Source: Allobosea sp. Tri-44 (lineage in GTDB: Bacteria > Pseudomonadota > Alphaproteobacteria > Rhizobiales > Beijerinckiaceae). Taken from it: a stretch of 64,000 nucleotides of DNA. Where the stretch lies: positions 248,001 to 312,000 of the forward strand of contig NZ_NBDP01000053.1 of the NCBI RefSeq assembly GCF_004123845.1, in the 5' to 3' direction. Both the position numbers and the translations under genes were made by a program. Under the pieces are notes generated by a model. The model was not told the origin of the DNA, did no database searches, and was given only the letters and a program-made list of their open reading frames with translations. Positions 16,164-23,406 of the stretch are shown one piece after another (within the stretch, counting starts at the first letter, position 1; each line of letters opens with the position of its first letter).

Positions 16164-16748
16164 ATGTCCAACGTCGCCAACAGGTCTGATGACATCCTGC
16201 TTTGCGCGCGCGCGCTGATCGTTGCGGGCGGGTACCATGGCTTCAGCTATGCCGACATCGCCAAGGTGATCGGTATCCGCAACGCCAGCATTCACTATCA
16301 TTTTCCCGGCAAGGCCGATCTGGTCCGCACCCTCGTCGCGCAGTATCGGGAAGAGGCCGAAACGGGACTCGCCGCGCTGGAGCGGAATATTCCCGACCCC
16401 GCAGGGCAGTTGCGGGCTTATGCCGGCTTCTGGGAAAGCTGCATCGCCGACTCGACTGCCCCGTTCTGCGTCTGTGCCCTGCTCGCGAGCCAGATCCCGG
16501 TCCTGCCCGAAGACGTCGTGACCGAGGTTCGGGCTCATTTCCGGATGCTATCGGCCTGGCTGAGCTCGGTCATGACGCGTGGCGCCGGAGAGGGCAGCCT
16601 GCGGCTGGCCGGGACGGCTGACGCCGAGGCCGAGATGTTCATGGCCGTCATTCATGGAGCCATGCTGTCGGCGCGTGCATATGGCGATGCCAAGGTGTTC
16701 GGCGCCGTGATCCATCCGCTGCTGCAACGACTGACGACCGGGCATTGA
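16164..16748 (+). CDS. TetR/AcrR family transcriptional regulator
   Basis: A 194-residue repressor. The N-terminal helix-turn-helix reads FSYADIAKVIGIRNASIHYHF at about 31-51, closely matching the TetR signature. The C-terminal ligand domain contains two Cys in PFCVCALLA, as in the NemR/AcuR-like group that can sense electrophiles. The ATG at 16164 is preferred over GTG 16158, which lies inside the operator. It probably controls itself and the membrane protein gene downstream. Confidence 0.87.
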   Translation: MSNVANRSDDILLCARALIVAGGYHGFSYADIAKVIGIRNASIHYHFPGKADLVRTLVAQYREEAETGLAALERNIPDPAGQLRAYAGFWESCIADSTAPFCVCALLASQIPVLPEDVVTEVRAHFRMLSAWLSSVMTRGAGEGSLRLAGTADAEAEMFMAVIHGAMLSARAYGDAKVFGAVIHPLLQRLTTGH

Positions 16749-16782
16749 GCGCCGGCGAGAGTGGAACGATCACGTATACTTG

Positions 16783-16802
16783 TCTACCAATTAGTAGGTA
16801 GA
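16783..16802. promoter_or_regulatory. TetR-type operator upstream of the membrane protein gene
   Basis: TCTACC and GGTAGA arms surround an 8-base AT-rich centre. The layout matches 16139-16158. It lies 44 bases before the start of the 16846 gene, a normal position for a repressor site on its promoter. Confidence 0.7.
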
Positions 16803-16845
16803 TGGCCTTAGCTTCCGGCACCAGATCTCCAGGAAGGACTGTCCA

Positions 16846-17334
16846 ATGTTCGGAATTTCGCCGTTAGGCTGGGTGCACACGCTCGGCGCTCTGCCTGCCA
16901 TCCCGGCAGCCGCGTATATGTTCGCCCGGCATGGCCGCATCGTACCCCGGTCAAAGCTGGGCGCGGTCTACTTCCTCTCGATGCTGATCGGCGGCGCGAC
17001 AGTCTTCATCGTCACGCATCAGCCGATCGGGCATGTCATCGGCGCGATCACCATCCTGCTGCTGCTCGCAGGCTATGGCGCCGGCCAGGTTCAGGCCTTG
17101 GGTCGCGCCGGCAGGTACATCGAAACAGTCTGCTTGAGCCTGAGCGCATTCCTGTTGATGCTGCCGACCGTCACGGAAATTCTGCGCCGGGTGCCGGACG
17201 GCCATCCCTTCGTCACCGAGTTGAACTCGCCACTCCTCCTGGGAGCGCAGGCGAGCCTCCTCGTCATTCTGATCGTCGGCCTGACGGTCCAGATCGTCTA
17301 CCTGCGCAGGCAGAACGGGACCGCTGCAGGTTAA
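16846..17334 (+). CDS. Small membrane protein, TetR-linked, unknown function
   Basis: A 162-residue protein with four or five hydrophobic helices, including ISPLGWVHTLGALPAIPAAA and ILLLLAGYGAGQVQAL. A His in VTHQPIGHVIGAI lies near a membrane face. It resembles small DUF2306-like membrane proteins, but I do not assign a family. AGGAAGGA precedes the ATG. The shared operator suggests it is the regulated target of the TetR protein. Confidence 0.7.
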   Translation: MFGISPLGWVHTLGALPAIPAAAYMFARHGRIVPRSKLGAVYFLSMLIGGATVFIVTHQPIGHVIGAITILLLLAGYGAGQVQALGRAGRYIETVCLSLSAFLLMLPTVTEILRRVPDGHPFVTELNSPLLLGAQASLLVILIVGLTVQIVYLRRQNGTAAG

Positions 17335-17382
17335 GGCATGCGCGACGCGACCTGCATCGGCAAGGGTCTTCCGAGCAGGTAG

Positions 17383-17886
17383 CTAGTTCCGCCCTTCCGG
17401 CAGCCGCGGCAGCGGCAGGAACTCGACGCCTTCCTCATGCAGCATCTGCGCATCCTCGGCGCTCGCCTCGCCATAGATGGCGCGGCTCTCGCTCTCGCCG
17501 TGATGGATCTTCAGTGCCTCCTCGGCGAAGTTCTTGCCGACGGGCTCGGCGTTGGCGGCGACATGCTCGTGCAGAGCGGTCAGCATGGCGCGAAACGCCA
17601 TCTCCTTCTCACCCATCAGCGCGGCCGGCTGGACGACGGGGGCAGGGGAAGGAGCGTGGGCGGACGACGGCGCGGCAGCCTCCGGCGCAGGCGTAGGCTC
17701 AGCCGGGCGCCGGCCACGGTCGGTGCGGGCCACGGCGGGAGACATCACGGCGCGCTCGACCTTGGCGCTGTCGCAGACCGGGCAGGTGACGAAGCCGCGT
17801 TTCGCCTGCTCCTCGAAGCCGCTGGAATTGGCAAACCAGCTCTCGAACTCGTGGGCGTTGTCGCAGATCAGGGTGTAACGGATCAT
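17383..17886 (-). CDS. DUF1178 family protein
   Basis: A 167-residue protein typical of alphaproteobacteria. It opens MIRYTLICDNAHEFESWF, and Cys8 with the pair CPVC (about 35-38) suggests a zinc ribbon-like N-terminus. A Pro/Ala-rich linker follows, then the conserved helical end with FAEEALKIHHGE and IYGEAS. The function is unknown. It lies downstream of a nitrilase-family amidase and grxC on the same strand, a gene order common in related genomes. Confidence 0.85.
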   Translation of the reverse strand: MIRYTLICDNAHEFESWFANSSGFEEQAKRGFVTCPVCDSAKVERAVMSPAVARTDRGRRPAEPTPAPEAAAPSSAHAPSPAPVVQPAALMGEKEMAFRAMLTALHEHVAANAEPVGKNFAEEALKIHHGESESRAIYGEASAEDAQMLHEEGVEFLPLPRLPEGRN

Positions 17887-17956
17887 TTCAACTCAAAGCC
17901 GGGTAACGGCTGCAAATGGGGGCGCGGCCGTCCCGCGGCAAGTTTTGCTGCCATGC

Positions 17957-18820
17957 TCACTCGGCCGCGTCGAGCCGCGGCTGCTCGCCCTTGCGGGTTT
18001 CGACCGCGAAGGAGCGGGTGTGGCGCAGGGTCGGGATGCGCTGGCGGGCGTCCGCGACCAACGCGAGATCGATCTGCGCCATGATCAGCCCGGGCTCGTT
18101 GCCCGCCTCGGCCAGGACGCGGCCCCAGGGATCGACGATGATCGAGTGGCCATAGCTCTCGCGGCCGTCCTCGTGCAGGCCGCCTTGCGCCGCTGAGATC
18201 ATGAACGCGCCGTTCTCGATGGCGCGGGCCCGTTGCAGCACCTGCCAATGCGCCTCGCCGGTCTGGCGGGTGAAGCAGGCCGGCGCGGTCAGCATGAAGG
18301 CCCCGGCTTCGGCCTCGGCGCGGTAGAGATAGGGGAAGCGGACATCATAGCAGATCGACATCCCGATCAGCCCCCAGGGCGTCTCGACCAGGGTTGCCCT
18401 GTCGCCGCCGGAGAAGGTGTTGGATTCGCGCCAGGTCTCGCCATTGGGCAGGTCGACGTCGAAGAGATGGATCTTGTCGTAGCGCGCGACAATCTCGCCG
18501 GCGGGATCGATCATATAGGCGCGGTTGGCGATCTTCTCTCCGGCCCTGACCGAGAGCGAGCCGATCTGCAGCCAGGTTTTCGCCTCGCGAGCCGCCTCGC
18601 GCAGCCCAGCGAGCACCTCGTGCTGCTCTTCGCCCTGGCTGATCTCGCGCAGGCGCTTCGTGTCGCGCTCGCAGAGATTGGTGACCTCCGGCGTCTGGAC
18701 AAATTGCGCGCCGGCTGCCGCCGCCTCGCGGATCAGGCGCACCGCGTCGTCGCGATTACGCAGCGGATCGCGCGTCGAACGCATCTGGACGCAGGCTGCG
18801 GTGAAGCGTGGCGCGGTCAT
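17957..18820 (-). CDS. Carbon-nitrogen hydrolase (Nit1/deaminated glutathione amidase-like)
   Basis: A 287-residue nitrilase-superfamily amidase with the Glu45, Lys116 and Cys157 triad in TPEVTN, YDKIHLFD and SICYDVRFPYLYR. The DVRFP motif and the neighbouring glutaredoxin favour the deaminated-glutathione amidase branch, which repairs glutathione deaminated by transaminases. The ATG at 18820 has GGAGA 8 bases upstream; an ATG at 18826 is too close to it. The gene follows grxC by 13 bases, so they form an operon. Confidence 0.85.
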   Translation of the reverse strand: MTAPRFTAACVQMRSTRDPLRNRDDAVRLIREAAAAGAQFVQTPEVTNLCERDTKRLREISQGEEQHEVLAGLREAAREAKTWLQIGSLSVRAGEKIANRAYMIDPAGEIVARYDKIHLFDVDLPNGETWRESNTFSGGDRATLVETPWGLIGMSICYDVRFPYLYRAEAEAGAFMLTAPACFTRQTGEAHWQVLQRARAIENGAFMISAAQGGLHEDGRESYGHSIIVDPWGRVLAEAGNEPGLIMAQIDLALVADARQRIPTLRHTRSFAVETRKGEQPRLDAAE

Positions 18821-18833
18821 ATGCATTCTCCGG

Positions 18834-19094
18834 TCAGGCCGCCTTCAGCAGCGGATCGAGCTCGCCGCGCGCATCGAGCGCGTGCAGATCGTCCGAGCCG
18901 CCGACATGGCGCCCGCCGATGAAAATCTGCGGCACCGAGGTGCGTCCGCCGGCCTTGGCCGTCATCTCCTGGCGCAGCGCCGGCTTGCCATCGACGCCGA
19001 CTTCCTCGAAGGCGACGCCCTTCCTGGTCAGCAGTGCCTTGGCGGCATGGCAATAGGGGCACCAGCCCGTGGTGTAGATCGTGACCTGCGGCAT
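18834..19094 (-). CDS. grxC: Glutaredoxin 3
   Basis: An 86-residue dithiol glutaredoxin. The active site is CPYC (Cys12, Cys15) after VTIYTTGW. TSVPQIFIGG supplies the cis-Pro and glutathione-binding loop, followed by GGSDDL. It reduces protein disulfides and glutathione mixed disulfides in the cytosol. The start at 19094 gives the standard length. It heads an operon with the amidase and probably the DUF1178 gene. Confidence 0.92.
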   Translation of the reverse strand: MPQVTIYTTGWCPYCHAAKALLTRKGVAFEEVGVDGKPALRQEMTAKAGGRTSVPQIFIGGRHVGGSDDLHALDARGELDPLLKAA

Positions 19095-19139
19095 CGGCCT
19101 ATCCTGAAAGAATGCTTCGCCTTGCAATATAGGGAGCCG

Positions 19140-19940
19140 TCACGCTTCCGTCACGACCCGGGCGAAGGTCAGTATGTCGACCGCGCTCGCTCCGCCACGC
19201 AGCAGCGCGCGCGATGCGGCATTGGCGGTGGATCCGGTGGTCAGCACGTCGTCGACGAGCAGGATGCGCCGGCCCTCGACCTGCGGGCGCATGGTGGGCA
19301 GGACCTTGAAGGCGCCCTGGAGGTTGTCGGCCCGCTGTGCCCTTGTCAGTCCGACCTGCTGCTTCGTCCGCTTGACGCGAGTGAGCGCCTGGGGCGCGAA
19401 AGGACGCCCCGATTGCCGGGCGATCGTCACCGCCAGCGCCGCGGCCTGGTTGAAGCGCCGGGTCCAGAGGCGGAAGCGGTGCAACGGCACCGGCACGATG
19501 AGATCGGCGTCAGCGATCACCTCGCGGCCGGCTTGCGCCATCATCCGCCCGAGCATCAGGGAAAGCTCGGTCCGGTCGCCATATTTCAGCCGGTGCACCA
19601 GCTCGCGCGCCGTGCCGTCGAAGCGGCAGGCGGCGCGCGCCCGGGCGAAGACCGGCGGGTCCGCGATCGCGGCCGGCGAGATCAGCCCTGGCCCAAGATC
19701 GACCTCGAACGGCGTGCCGAGCCGCTCGCAATAGGGCCGCTCGATCAGGCTGAGTCCGGTCCAGCACTGGGCGCACAGGCCCTGTGCCTCGCTCGTGGCA
19801 GCCCGGCAGCTCACGCATGAAGGCGGGTAGACGAGGCTGACGACGCTTGTCGCGCCGGTGCGCAACCAGCTGCGCCCGCGACGCAACCAGCGCAGGGAGA
19901 GGGTTTTTCCTGCCCTTTCGGGATTTTCGGAAAGGCTCAT
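19140..19940 (-). CDS. comF: ComF family phosphoribosyltransferase-like protein
   Basis: A 266-residue protein. The N-terminal zinc site is CVSC and CAQC (Cys42/45/56/59). The C-terminal PRTase domain ends with ILLVDDVLTTGSTA, the PRPP-binding loop. RRFNQAAALA and RTKQQVGLTRAQR are the usual ComF motifs. Relatives are needed for DNA uptake in competent bacteria, but in most Proteobacteria the role is unclear. An in-frame ATG at 19967 is an alternative start; neither has a strong ribosome binding site. It is divergent from the old yellow enzyme gene. Confidence 0.87.
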   Translation of the reverse strand: MSLSENPERAGKTLSLRWLRRGRSWLRTGATSVVSLVYPPSCVSCRAATSEAQGLCAQCWTGLSLIERPYCERLGTPFEVDLGPGLISPAAIADPPVFARARAACRFDGTARELVHRLKYGDRTELSLMLGRMMAQAGREVIADADLIVPVPLHRFRLWTRRFNQAAALAVTIARQSGRPFAPQALTRVKRTKQQVGLTRAQRADNLQGAFKVLPTMRPQVEGRRILLVDDVLTTGSTANAASRALLRGGASAVDILTFARVVTEA

Positions 19941-20119
19941 GCGCCACGCGGTCCGCGAAGAGAGCATCTTCGCTTTCTCGCGAGCAGGGCAAAGCGGGCC
20001 CTGCCAAATCCTGCCATGTCGCCTATGTTCCCTGCGACGGCTCTGGCCCGCATGACGGCGGCTGGCGCCATGGATGCCTCCCTCGGCCTTATGGCCGCCT
20101 CGCGACAAGGATCGCCACG

Positions 20120-21250
20120 ATGAGTCATGCCGGTGCCTCCGCCACCTCACACAAGTTGTTCACGCCGTTCCGCCTCGGCGATCTCGAACTGAAGAACCGC
20201 GTCGCCATGGCGCCTTTGACCCGCAACCGCGCCAACAAGCACGATGATGCGCCGAACGCGCTCAATGTCGAGTACTACCGCCAGCGCGCCGGTGCCGGCC
20301 TGATCATCACCGAGGCGACGCAGATCTCGCAGCAGGGCCAGGGCTATATCTGGACGCCTGGCATCTATCGCGATGCGCAGGTGGCCGGCTGGAAGGCGGT
20401 GACCGACGCCGTGCACGAGGCGGGCGGGCGGATCTTCGCACAGCTCTGGCATGTCGGGCGCGTCAGCCATGTCTCGCTGCAGCCGGGCAACCAGGCGCCG
20501 GTCGCGCCCTCTGCCGTGCTGGCCAAGACCAAGACCTATATCGAGAGCGGATTCGCCGAGGTTTCGGAGCCGCGTGCGCTCGGCCTCGACGAGATCCCCG
20601 GCATCATCGCCGATTTCGTCAGGGCGGCGGAGAATGCCAAGGCCTCAGGCTTCGACGGCATCGAACTGCACGGCGCCCATGGCTATCTGCTCGACCAGTT
20701 CCTGCGCGACGGCTCCAACCAGCGCCAGGACGCCTATGGCGGCTCGATCGAGAACCGCGTGCGCCTCACGCTGGAGGTGATCGATGCGGTCACCAAGGTG
20801 TTCCCGAAGGAGCGCGTCGGCATCCGCATCTCGCCGGTGAGCCCGGCCAATGATTCCCGCGATACCGATCCGCAGGCGTTGTTCGGCCATCTCGTCGCCG
20901 AACTCGACAAGCGCGGCATCGCCTTCATCCATGTCGTAGAGGGCGCGACGCGCGATGCGCGCGACTACCTGCCCTTCGACTACCTGGCCCTGCGCAAGGC
21001 CTTCCGCGGCGCCTACATCGCCAATAACGGCTTCACCCGCGATCTCGCCATCGAGGCAGTGGAAAAGGGCGAGGCCGACCTCATCGCCTTCGGCCGGCTC
21101 TTCATCGCCAATCCCGATTTGCCGGAGCGGCTCAGGGTGAACGCCCCGCTCAACACGCCGGATGTCGCGACCTTCTATGGCGGCGACGCCAAGGGCTACA
21201 CCGACTATCCGGCGCTCGCGCCGGCCGAGCGCTCGCACGCCGCCGGCTGA
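20120..21250 (+). CDS. Old yellow enzyme family alkene reductase (NemA-like)
   Basis: A 376-residue FMN-dependent ene-reductase that uses NAD(P)H to reduce activated double bonds or nitroesters. The His184/His187 pair in ELHGAHGYLLDQF binds the substrate carbonyl or nitro group, and YGGSIENRVRL (Tyr206) supplies the proton. MAPLTRNRA at 30-38 binds FMN. It starts at ATG 20120 and ends before a clear terminator. Such enzymes are often induced by electrophiles. Confidence 0.9.
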   Translation: MSHAGASATSHKLFTPFRLGDLELKNRVAMAPLTRNRANKHDDAPNALNVEYYRQRAGAGLIITEATQISQQGQGYIWTPGIYRDAQVAGWKAVTDAVHEAGGRIFAQLWHVGRVSHVSLQPGNQAPVAPSAVLAKTKTYIESGFAEVSEPRALGLDEIPGIIADFVRAAENAKASGFDGIELHGAHGYLLDQFLRDGSNQRQDAYGGSIENRVRLTLEVIDAVTKVFPKERVGIRISPVSPANDSRDTDPQALFGHLVAELDKRGIAFIHVVEGATRDARDYLPFDYLALRKAFRGAYIANNGFTRDLAIEAVEKGEADLIAFGRLFIANPDLPERLRVNAPLNTPDVATFYGGDAKGYTDYPALAPAERSHAAG

Positions 21251-21265
21251 AGGCGGCCAACAGCC

Positions 21266-21299
21266 CCTGCGGGTAGCGCTTTTCTGCCCGCAGGTTTTT
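21266..21299 (+). terminator. Intrinsic terminator after the ene-reductase gene
   Basis: CCTGCGGG (21266-21273) pairs perfectly with CCCGCAGG (21287-21294) around a 13-base loop, followed by TTTTTC. It lies 16 bases after the stop codon. Confidence 0.85.
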
Positions 21300-21368
21300 C
21301 GTCTTCGGCTGCATAGAAGGGCTTGCAGCGCGAGCCGGCGGCGATTATACGGACGGCCTTGCCGCGCT

Positions 21369-21443
21369 GCTCCCATCGTCTAGCGGTCAGGACGTCGCCC
21401 TCTCACGGCGAAAACTGGGGTTCGATTCCCCATGGGAGCGCCA
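21369..21443 (+). tRNA. tRNA-Glu (anticodon CTC)
   Basis: The acceptor stem GCTCCCA pairs with TGGGAGC, and the discriminator G is followed by an encoded CCA. The anticodon loop CTCTCAC (21400-21406) carries CTC at 21402-21404, which reads GAG codons. The T arm has the standard GGTTCGATTCC. The 3' end borders a stretch of gene remnants, as often seen at integration sites. I found no second copy of the tRNA 3' end in the window by eye. Confidence 0.95.
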
Positions 21444-21978
21444 TTGCGGCCAAATGAGCCTGTTTTATAGGGCTCTTCTCCTTTTCTTGTCCCACTTCAG
21501 AATCTGGTGGGACATCATCGAGCCAGCCTGCAACTTCATCATCGCTGAATCCGCCATCTGCGGCTTGCTTGCTGCGCGGGTGTCGTGCTCCACCTCCTCA
21601 AGTGTCCGATGGCTCGGACAGATGTCAGCTCATGGGCGGTGGCTTGCTGCTCTGTGCCTGCTGTGCGGCAATGGCCTTGCGCAGGCCGTTGCCGCAATCT
21701 CGAGTTCAAGTGCCTCGCGGGGCTTTCGCCTTCGCGAAGGTGCCTTTACCCTCCATCTCGGCTTCGAGGGCCTCACGCCGCTGTTCGCTGGCGATGAGGT
21801 CTTTGCCGTCGTTGTCGAGGGCGTCCGGAGCCGGCGCCACCCTTGCCGTCTTTGTCGCCCGGGACCTTGAAGTCGGACAGGCTGATAGGCTTGGTGTGAT
21901 TGTCCCGAGCCCTTTCGGGCGTGCCGGTGGCTGAGTGGTCGTCTTCAGGGCATTTGTGAATTCGACTTCGGGCCAACG
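21444..21978. other. Gene-poor stretch next to the tRNA
   Basis: No intact gene is recognisable in 535 bases. On the minus strand around 21720-21960, coding-like segments rich in charged residues (for example ASEQRREALEAEMEGKGTF) shift between frames. That looks like a decayed gene, but I cannot name it. Confidence 0.4.
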
Positions 21979-22491
21979 ATGATGCCCGCTATGGCGGTAC
22001 GGAATCCCGATACGCTCGCTCTGGCGAGGCGCTGGCGTCGTTGGCTCGACTTGTTGGCTCTCTTACTGGTCGTGACGCTAACCGGCGTCATCTGGCGCGC
22101 GCCATGGACCATACAATACTCGTTTGTTGCCGCCGGATGCGCCTACGCGATCCTGCGCATCTACATATCTGACGGCCTTTATAGACGCCTGTTGTCAGGG
22201 AAATGGATCGTCTCAGCGGGTCTGGTCTCTTACCCCCTGTACATGTATCATCAAGCCGTCAACGGCTTGATGCATGGCTTCGTCGCGGGCCAAGTGCCGA
22301 CTCTTGTGTCGTGGAGAGATCTTGGGATCGCGACCGCCGTGGTTTTTGTCTCAGTCGGTCTCGCGACAATCTCGACGGTCTACTTCGAGAGCTTCTTTCG
22401 ACGATTGGGGCGCAAATTGAAGTATGCCCCCGCCGATCCATCCAAGAAAGTCTCGGTGATAGGCGCTTCTCCTGGCGCCGCCACTGGCTAA
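21979..22491 (+). pseudogene. C-terminal remnant of an acyltransferase-3 (OafA-like) gene
   Basis: An open stretch of 170 codons matching only the last third of an integral membrane O-acyltransferase. It has hydrophobic helices, the signature SYPLYMYHQAVNGLM and the typical end FESFFRRLGRKLKY. The N-terminal half with the catalytic His is absent, and upstream sequence does not supply it. It is therefore a truncated gene rather than a small enzyme. It probably belonged to a surface-polysaccharide locus now eroded near the tRNA. Confidence 0.6.
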
Positions 22492-22515
22492 ACAGACCGG
22501 CACTAATCACCGCAA

Positions 22516-22860
22516 TCAGTTAGGGCCGGCAGCCTGGCGAGCCGATCGCCGCATCTCGGCAACGATCTCCGCTATGGCAGGCTGATCGCGCTCGCCGGCC
22601 TCGGCTTTCGTCAGGTCGGTGTAGGCATGAACCCAAACCACATCGTGCCAGGCGACAAAGGCCTGAGCCTCCGCTGCCCAAGCCGGGTTGGCAATCATAC
22701 CGTCCTTGCAGATGGCGGCGTCATTGGAGCGCGCTTGCGTCAGGAAGGCGGTGAAGTGCCGGGCTCATCTCGTCGGCGGCCATGGCGAGCTCGCGATGAC
22801 ACTCCGCGCCCAGGCCGCTGACATGGCCATCGATCTGTGCCAGCGGCGTTGCGCGGCAAC
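22516..22860 (-). pseudogene. Frameshifted remnant of an unknown soluble protein
   Basis: Two coding-like segments lie in different minus-strand frames. The upstream one reads PLAQIDGHVSGLGAECHREL and on to AMAADEMS. The downstream one continues RHFTAFLTQARSNDAAICK and runs through AFVAWHDVVWVHAYTDLTKA to a stop. They join logically across a frame change near 22755. No start codon is found upstream before a stop. I do not recognise the family. Confidence 0.5.
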
Positions 22861-23189
22861 ATTCGTTACGTTAGGTACATTTTTCGTGGAGGAATGCTGT
22901 ATGCGCGACGACGTGGTCGCGAAACAGCGCCGCGGCAGCTTGTTGATCAAGGCAGATTTAGTTCGACGACGATACCGCGTTTGCTTCTCCAACTGCAATT
23001 AGGGTTCATGATAGCGGGCTCTGGAGATAGATAATTTATGACCGCTTACCGTGGAAAAATTCATGTGTGCAAAGAACCTTCCGTCGAGGGAAGGCACATT
23101 TGAAGGCTATACTAGTCGAGGGGAGTCGGTGGGCCTCTGTCGCGCTGGATGCTAAGGGTAAAACTTCTTCCGCATCATCGCTGCGCAGC
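22861..23189. other. Non-coding or decayed stretch
   Basis: A stretch of 329 bases with lower GC than its surroundings and no supported reading frame. It separates two gene remnants. Confidence 0.45.
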
Positions 23190-23384
23190 GACTATTCTGT
23201 GCCGCTGCATTCGTCCCCAGCGGGCCTGCATTTCGGGCACGCTCATGGCGATCTGCCCGTCACATACGATCCGGTGAACCGCCTCGTCCGCGTGCCGATC
23301 TGGTCCGACCTTCCCGAAGCCGCGACCCTTCGGGTGTGCGATTGTATTCATGAGCTTTTCGGACAGGTGTCTTGTGCGACGTGA
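23190..23384 (+). pseudogene. C-terminal remnant of a DegT/DnrJ sugar aminotransferase
   Basis: About 62 codons match the extreme C-terminus of PLP-dependent sugar aminotransferases such as WecE/FdtB. The sequence PLHSSPAGLHFGHAHGDLPV is followed by a segment like RLVRVPIWSDLPEA and ends near HELFGQ. The first 300 or so residues, including the PLP lysine, are missing. It stops 22 bases before the GT-C-like gene. It suggests the locus once made a dTDP-amino sugar from the rfbA/rfbB product. Confidence 0.6.
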
Positions 23385-23406
23385 GATTGCGCCCAGCGAA
23401 CCGCCT

